Origin: Icerya purchasi
Lineage: Eukaryota > Arthropoda > Insecta > Hemiptera > Monophlebidae
DNA: 64,000 bases
Reading direction: 5' to 3'
Assembly (NCBI GenBank): GCA_039619475.1
Contig: CM077115.1
Span: forward strand, 237,681,692 to 237,745,691
Shown here: one piece after another, positions 59,677 through 64,000 of the stretch
How the letters are laid out: each line of letters opens with the position of its first letter
Position numbering within the stretch: the stretch's first letter is position 1
Program-made: the position numbers and the translations under genes
Notes under the pieces: model-generated
The model's input: only the letters and a program-made list of their open reading frames with translations
The model's database searches: none
What the model was told of the DNA's origin: nothing

Positions 59677-62376
59677 TTACATATAATCGGTGATGCGTGT
59701 TCTCTTGAGCCTTCTATTGGCTTCTTGAATTAGCAGTCCTGCTGCTAATGGGTTCCCATGGACTTTCAGTCTTGACAGATAATTCTGAATAACTTGAATT
59801 ATTTCTTCCTCTACATATTTTATCCGCAGGTCTTTGTGCAGCGTATCGTTCGACACGAACCACGGGGCACCGATTATCATGCGTAGAATTTTATTTTGGC
59901 ATCGCTGTATTTTTTGTTTATTGGACTTTGAAGCGCAACCCCAAAGCTCGCAACCATATAGCCAAATTGGTTTCAATATCATAGAGTATAGCAGCAGCTT
60001 GTTGTTAATTGATAGTTGAGCCATTGGCCTCAGCAGCCAGTATAACTGCCTGGTCCTGATATTTAATTCTGTTTTTTTCGCTGTTATATGCGGTAACCAA
60101 GTTAAGGATTGATCTAAATGAATTCCTAAATATTTGACACAAGAGCTTTGGGGTGTAATTTTTCCATTAATAGTCACTTGATATTTTTCTCGGTTAATAC
60201 GCCGTTTGGTGAATATAATATGACTACTTTTTAACTCGTTTATTACTATTTTCCATTGGTGAAACCAATCTACTGTCTGGTCGATAGCACTTTGAAGCTG
60301 CTGAGTAGCCGTAATGGGACAGTGATGAGTAGCTATAATTGCTGTGTCATCAGCAAAGGTAGCAATAAACGAGGTTTCTGGGATGTCACTAGTAAATATA
60401 GAATACAAAAGTGGTCCCAGGATGCTTCCCTGGGGAACACCTGCCTGGATTTTATATATCTGTGATTGACTGTTGCAAACAGTTACTTGAAAATAGCGCT
60501 CTTCCAAGTACGACATCAAAATATTGAAGTATTCTAACGGTAGAATTTGCTTACATTTATATAGCAGCCCTGAGTGCCAGACTCTGTCAAATGCCTGCTT
60601 GACATCGAGGAAGACGGCTGAGCATATCATCTTATTTTCAAGACATTCTTCTATTAGTTTTGCGACTCGATGAACCTGTTGCACTGTAGAATGGCCAGAA
60701 CGGAATCCAAATTGGTGATCGGGGATAATCTTTTTGTTGACAATAATTTTTTGCAATCTTTTTAATATGAGTTTTTCGAAAACTTTAGAAAGTATTGGAA
60801 GGAGCGAAATAGGACGGTATGATGTCACATCTTTAGGAGGTTTACCTGGTTTCAGCACCATTAGAACTTTAGCAAATTTCCATAGCACAGGAACATATTG
60901 CAGTCTTAGGATTGAATTGTATAAATACGTCAACAATACCACGGCTTTCTTTGGGAGTTGCTTCAGAATCGCTCCTGTGATTAGATCGAATCCGGGAGCT
61001 TTTTTGTTATTAAGCTTCTTGATTATGGATCCAATTTCTCCAGGTGAAAAAGGTTTTATCCGTTTGTTTGAAGTTGTCGGGTACTGGTTCAAGTAATTGT
61101 GTATCGACCCCTCTAAACGTGATTTTATTTTGTTTGGTTTAAAAATATCTTTTAAATAGGTCGCAAATGTTTCTGATTTCATGCTGTCGTCTGTAGCCCA
61201 ATTCCCATCTTGCATTTTTATAGGATTATTTCGAGTTTTTGGCCGCTTCATATATTTTGTTGCTTTCCATAACGAGTAACCGTCATCCTTAGAATTGGAT
61301 AGGCTGTTAACATAATCCGTGAATGTATCGTTTTTAAATCTTTTGATTAACAACTTCAACTTTTTAGTCTGTTTATTTAGTTGTCTCTTATCATTAGGGC
61401 ATCTTGTTTGCATCCAACGTTTACGTACTTTTCTTTTAATGGCGACTTCTTTACGTATATAATTTGGATATATTACAGTTTGCCTGAATTGTTTGTTCAG
61501 CGGAGGAGTGCTTGAGTAAGCTGCATTGGTTATTTGGTTAGTGAATAGATTTACAGCATCATCAATACTTGATTTTGTTTTTAACGAGATAGAGAGATTT
61601 ATTGCACCATCTAAAGTCTGTCTGAATTTATCCCAGTCAGTAAGCCTGCTGGTTAGAGTGGGTCTCTTTTTCTTTAGCCACACTTGATCACTGATTGTTA
61701 ATATAACCGGCGAGTGATCGGAAGATAGGGAAAATTGATCATTAGTGACTTTAAGATATGTTTGGGAGATACCTTTGGCTATGAAAAAATCCAATAGATC
61801 CGGAATTTTATTCTTATCTGTTGGCCAGTACGTGGGCAGTCCTCCTGATATGATATCAAAATGTTCTGTTTCAACAGCAATTTTTAAATTTTTGCCTCAA
61901 GGGGTAGTTAATCTGGAAGCCCAGTGTATATTTTTTGCGTTAAAATCTCCTCCAATTATAAATCGATTACCCATTCCTTTTATAAAATCTATAAATTGTG
62001 TAGGCTGTATTTTGTGCTTTGGGGGACAGTAGACAGCTGCAACGTTCAAGGTGTTATTTGTCTGTTTTATAGCAATGGAAGTAGCTTGAAGGTATTCTTT
62101 GCAGTAACTGTGCCTTATATCATGAGGAATGCTATCTTTAATAATGATTGCTGTCCCAGCATGCGCTTTGTTATCGGGATGTAATGTCCAGTATGTTTTA
62201 TAACGTTTCAAGTTTATATAACTTTTATCAGTAAAATGAGCTTCTGATATAAGCATGATGTCAATATCGTTTGCGTGAAAGTAAAGTTCTACTTCTAGCT
62301 GATGTTGTAACAAGCCATTCGCATTCCACAAGGCTATTTTATAACATAATGATTGACTTGGTCTTGTAGGAATCAT
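59677..62376 (-). pseudogene. Jockey-type ORF2 (AP endonuclease + reverse transcriptase), one in-frame TGA
   Basis: The frame runs 899 sense-length codons from ATG 62376 to the stop at 59677, broken only by TGA at codon 160 (61897-61899). The first residues, KIALWNANGLLQHQLEVELY, and IDIMLISEAHFTDKS, VYCPPKH and GGDFNAKN form the APE endonuclease. SSDHSPV (about residues 218-224) is its last motif. In the RT, motif A is VFLDVKQAFDRVW (Asp 591), motif B is AGVPQGSILGPLLYSI and motif C is FADD (674-677; 60346-60357). The thumb reads VKYLGIHLDQSLTWLPH. It ends with a Cys-poor tail, no RNase H. The TGA sits where Arg (CGA) would fit. As a retrotransposon polymerase it would nick target DNA and copy its RNA. 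Confidence 0.95.
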
Positions 62377-62894
62377 TTTGTTTTTAACATAATAGACATA
62401 ATGTTAGTGATAATGTCATTAAACATATTTGCTTGTTGCTGAATAATGTCTTTAAATAGTGTCCGAATTTCATCCAAAAACATGTTTAGTGTTTGTTTAA
62501 TATCCCAGTCATTTTGGGAGAACGTTGCAGTGTCAGATAAGTTCCCTCTGGCAGCCTGAGCATACGATTTAGGCTTTAGAACCTGAGCTTGTTCTCGTTG
62601 TCGAGATCTATCTCTTGTTGTGGGATATTTTAATTCGTTTGGTGAACGTTGTACTGTAGATCGCTGAATTGTCACGCCCAGTTGAGGATCTGAAGAGGGC
62701 ACATTTATTGCCGGAGTTTGAAGCTGGACATTACCTTTCTTAACCGAACTTTTTTCACCGTATTTATGCGTTCGGATTTTTTTATAAATTCACATCCCCT
62801 ATAATTTGCAGGATGGTTACCTTGACAGTTAGCGCACTTCGCTGCCTGGTTAGGTGGTTTGTTGCAGTCTTGTGAAATATGGCTGTCGCCACAT
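62373..62894 (-). pseudogene. Jockey-type ORF1 C-terminal part (zinc knuckles), frameshifted and 5' truncated
   Basis: The copy starts at CGDSHISQDCNKPPNQAAKC, then ANCQGNHPANYRGCEF: two CCHC knuckles of the RNA-binding gag-like protein. A one-base frameshift near 62735-62750 (A-rich run after INTVKK) joins it to the frame KGNVQLQTPAINVPSSDPQL, which is open to TGA at 62373-62375. The tail has PKSYAQAARG and a hydrophobic helix rich in Ile/Met. The stop overlaps the ORF2 start (ATGA), suggesting termination-reinitiation for ORF2. Confidence 0.85.
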
Positions 62895-62911
62895 TTACGT
62901 TAAATTTATTT
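62895..62911. repeat. 17-bp target-site duplication, right copy
   Basis: TTACGTTAAATTTATTT, identical to 59524-59540. Confidence 0.97.
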
Positions 62912-63040
62912 AGTATGGTTTTTAATTACAGAAAAAATTTGATGCTGCTTTATTTTTAGATATCGATATTACTTAAAAATAAATGTCCTTTCTTTAACGT
63001 ATATTTTACTGTATATTTAATCTTTTTTTATTGAGTAGTA
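62912..63040. repeat. right half of the split hairpin-repeat copy
   Basis: GTTTTTAATTACAGAAAAAA then TTTGATGCTG..., followed by ATCGATATTACTTAAAAATA and ACGTATATTTTACTGTATAT. The first parts parallel 16886-16975 and the last parallels GTATATTTTACTGTAAAATA in the 29-kb copy. It continues the left half at 59395-59523. Confidence 0.5.
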
Positions 63041-63626
63041 ATTTTTTCTCTTTTCAATGTGAATTTTTATGGATTAAAGCTCAAAGTCATTTTTTTTTTT
63101 TAAATATTTTTCTTATTTTAATTATTACAGGCTTTTCGCCAAATTTCCTTAATACTCTTTAATTTTATTTTTAGAAATTTTAGAAAATAGTGCAATATAG
63201 GAAGCATTTTATAATGTTTTTTTTTTTTTTTGGACAATGCAGAAAAACTTTGTTTATTTTATTTTTTATACAAATTTTTCCCATTTAAAATTTAAGTATT
63301 TCGAAGTTTGTTATTGCAAGTTACTAGTTACGTTCGAATCAAAGTACGTGACGGTAATGATTAAAAAGTTGCTCCGCTAACATAATTCAGTGAGTTTGTT
63401 ATGTAATTCATTTCTACCTTATTCCACGTTAATTTGAAATGTATTAATACGTGTTTATGTGTATCTAAGTATGTTTTAATGATTATGTTACTTTTATTCC
63501 GCACTCGATATGAAAAATCAAAATAATGAACAGTGGTCTATTAACGAGATGTAACATTTTCAGGTAACGCAAGTATTTTGTGAAAGTTATTAATGAAATC
63601 GCGAGATGTAGCGTAAAATGTAAAAG

Positions 63627-63662
<36 letters not shown>

Positions 63663-64000
63663 TACGGAAATAAAAAGTTGCATGATCAGTTAAAACCGGC
63701 TTTTCTATAAGAATTATGTGAAATTTTTACTTAGGGGTTTTCATTATGGCGAAGCTCGAAGGAATTTATCTGTTCAAATATACTTTTGAGGTGGATTTCA
63801 GCATTCATTTCGGACGGAAGTTGCTAGAAATTTTTTAACAATACAAATTTTGCATAAGAATCATTCTCTCAGCACGAATAGAGATTCTGAAAGTGGAAAA
63901 TGTAATAATATTTTCTTTCTAATGCTCCTGTTGAAATTTAGTGTCTTATTAAATAATTTCAGTTAGAAATGAAATAATTTCAAAAATTACATTTGAAAAT
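63041..64000. other. AT-rich intergenic DNA
   Basis: No gene recognised. It contains T-runs (63089-63101, 63218-63231) and the (AT)n tract at 63630-63661. Confidence 0.45.
63630..63661. repeat. (AT)16 microsatellite
   Basis: Uninterrupted alternating AT. Confidence 0.95.

Larger units (their letters stand above)
59541..62894 (-). mobile_element. Jockey-type LINE, 5' truncated, recent insertion
   Basis: The 3,354-bp minus-strand insertion is bounded by perfect 17-bp target-site duplications. At the 3' end (left) lies a poly(A) tail (T-run 59542-59551), and at the 5' end (right) the copy stops inside the ORF1 zinc-knuckle region, the signature of target-primed reverse transcription that aborted early. 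ORF1 and ORF2 overlap as ATGA. ORF2 encodes AP endonuclease and RT without RNase H, as in the Jockey clade. Only one ORF2 stop and one ORF1 frameshift are visible, so it is young compared with the other LINEs here. Confidence 0.95.

Noticed and set aside
36021..64000. miR-993 or miR-10, known insect Hox-cluster microRNAs
   Set aside because: No match to their mature sequences was seen on either strand by eye (GAAGCTCG and CCTGTAG words checked).
1..64000. CRISPR arrays, operons, prophage or bacterial genes
   Set aside because: Tandem repeats present are microsatellites or minisatellites without spacers; gene structure, transposons and composition are those of an insect nuclear genome.

Overview
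This is AT-rich animal DNA, almost certainly from an insect. The one host gene I can name is the Hox gene proboscipedia (pb, the HoxA2/B2 orthologue; maxillopedia in beetles), read on the minus strand. Its N-terminal coding exon (34426-34876) carries the two diagnostic Hox2 blocks: GFISSQPSMAEF, and the hexapeptide YPWMKEKKTSRK. It ends at a clean GTAAG splice donor. No homeobox exon was found to its left, so 1-34425 reads as one very large intron, with the homeobox exons beyond the window. The right side (about 36-64 kb) lies upstream of pb, where insect Hox clusters usually have the pb-zen/Hox3 intergenic region. The species is not determinable; nothing here separates a hemipteroid from other insects.

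Layout. (a) 1-34425, pb intron: mostly AT-rich DNA with microsatellites, a GC-richer island at 9.1-9.6 kb, a decayed hAT transposon (14.15-14.99 kb) with a tRNA-like cloverleaf, an unassigned exon-like segment (15357-15491), a long hairpin repeat (16.2-17.1 kb) and a relative at 29.2-29.7 kb, the 3' tail of a LINE (24.35-24.71 kb), and a tRNA-derived SINE-like head (30.35 kb). (b) 34.4-36.0 kb: pb exon plus a CpG-rich 5' region with a plausible 124-bp 5'-UTR intron and a short uORF. (c) 36-50.9 kb: intergenic, with a LINE tail (41.5 kb), an unidentified decayed ORF (42.7-43.0 kb), a polyadenylated retrocopy-like end (45.3-45.85 kb) and a Penelope-type GIY-YIG endonuclease relic (46.0-46.2 kb). 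(d) 50.99-52.16 kb: a non-autonomous piggyBac-like element with TTAA ends. (e) 53.3-58.85 kb: two dead LINEs in opposite orientation, meeting at a poly(A) tract. (f) 59.54-62.89 kb: a young Jockey-type LINE with a perfect 17-bp target-site duplication, inserted into a copy of the hairpin repeat.

I see no cooperating operon, CRISPR array or cellular pathway, and no convincing new system. The most interesting points are the pb 5' architecture, the nested transposon history, the single-stop Jockey copy, the hAT/tRNA-like composite, and three short coding-like segments I cannot name.
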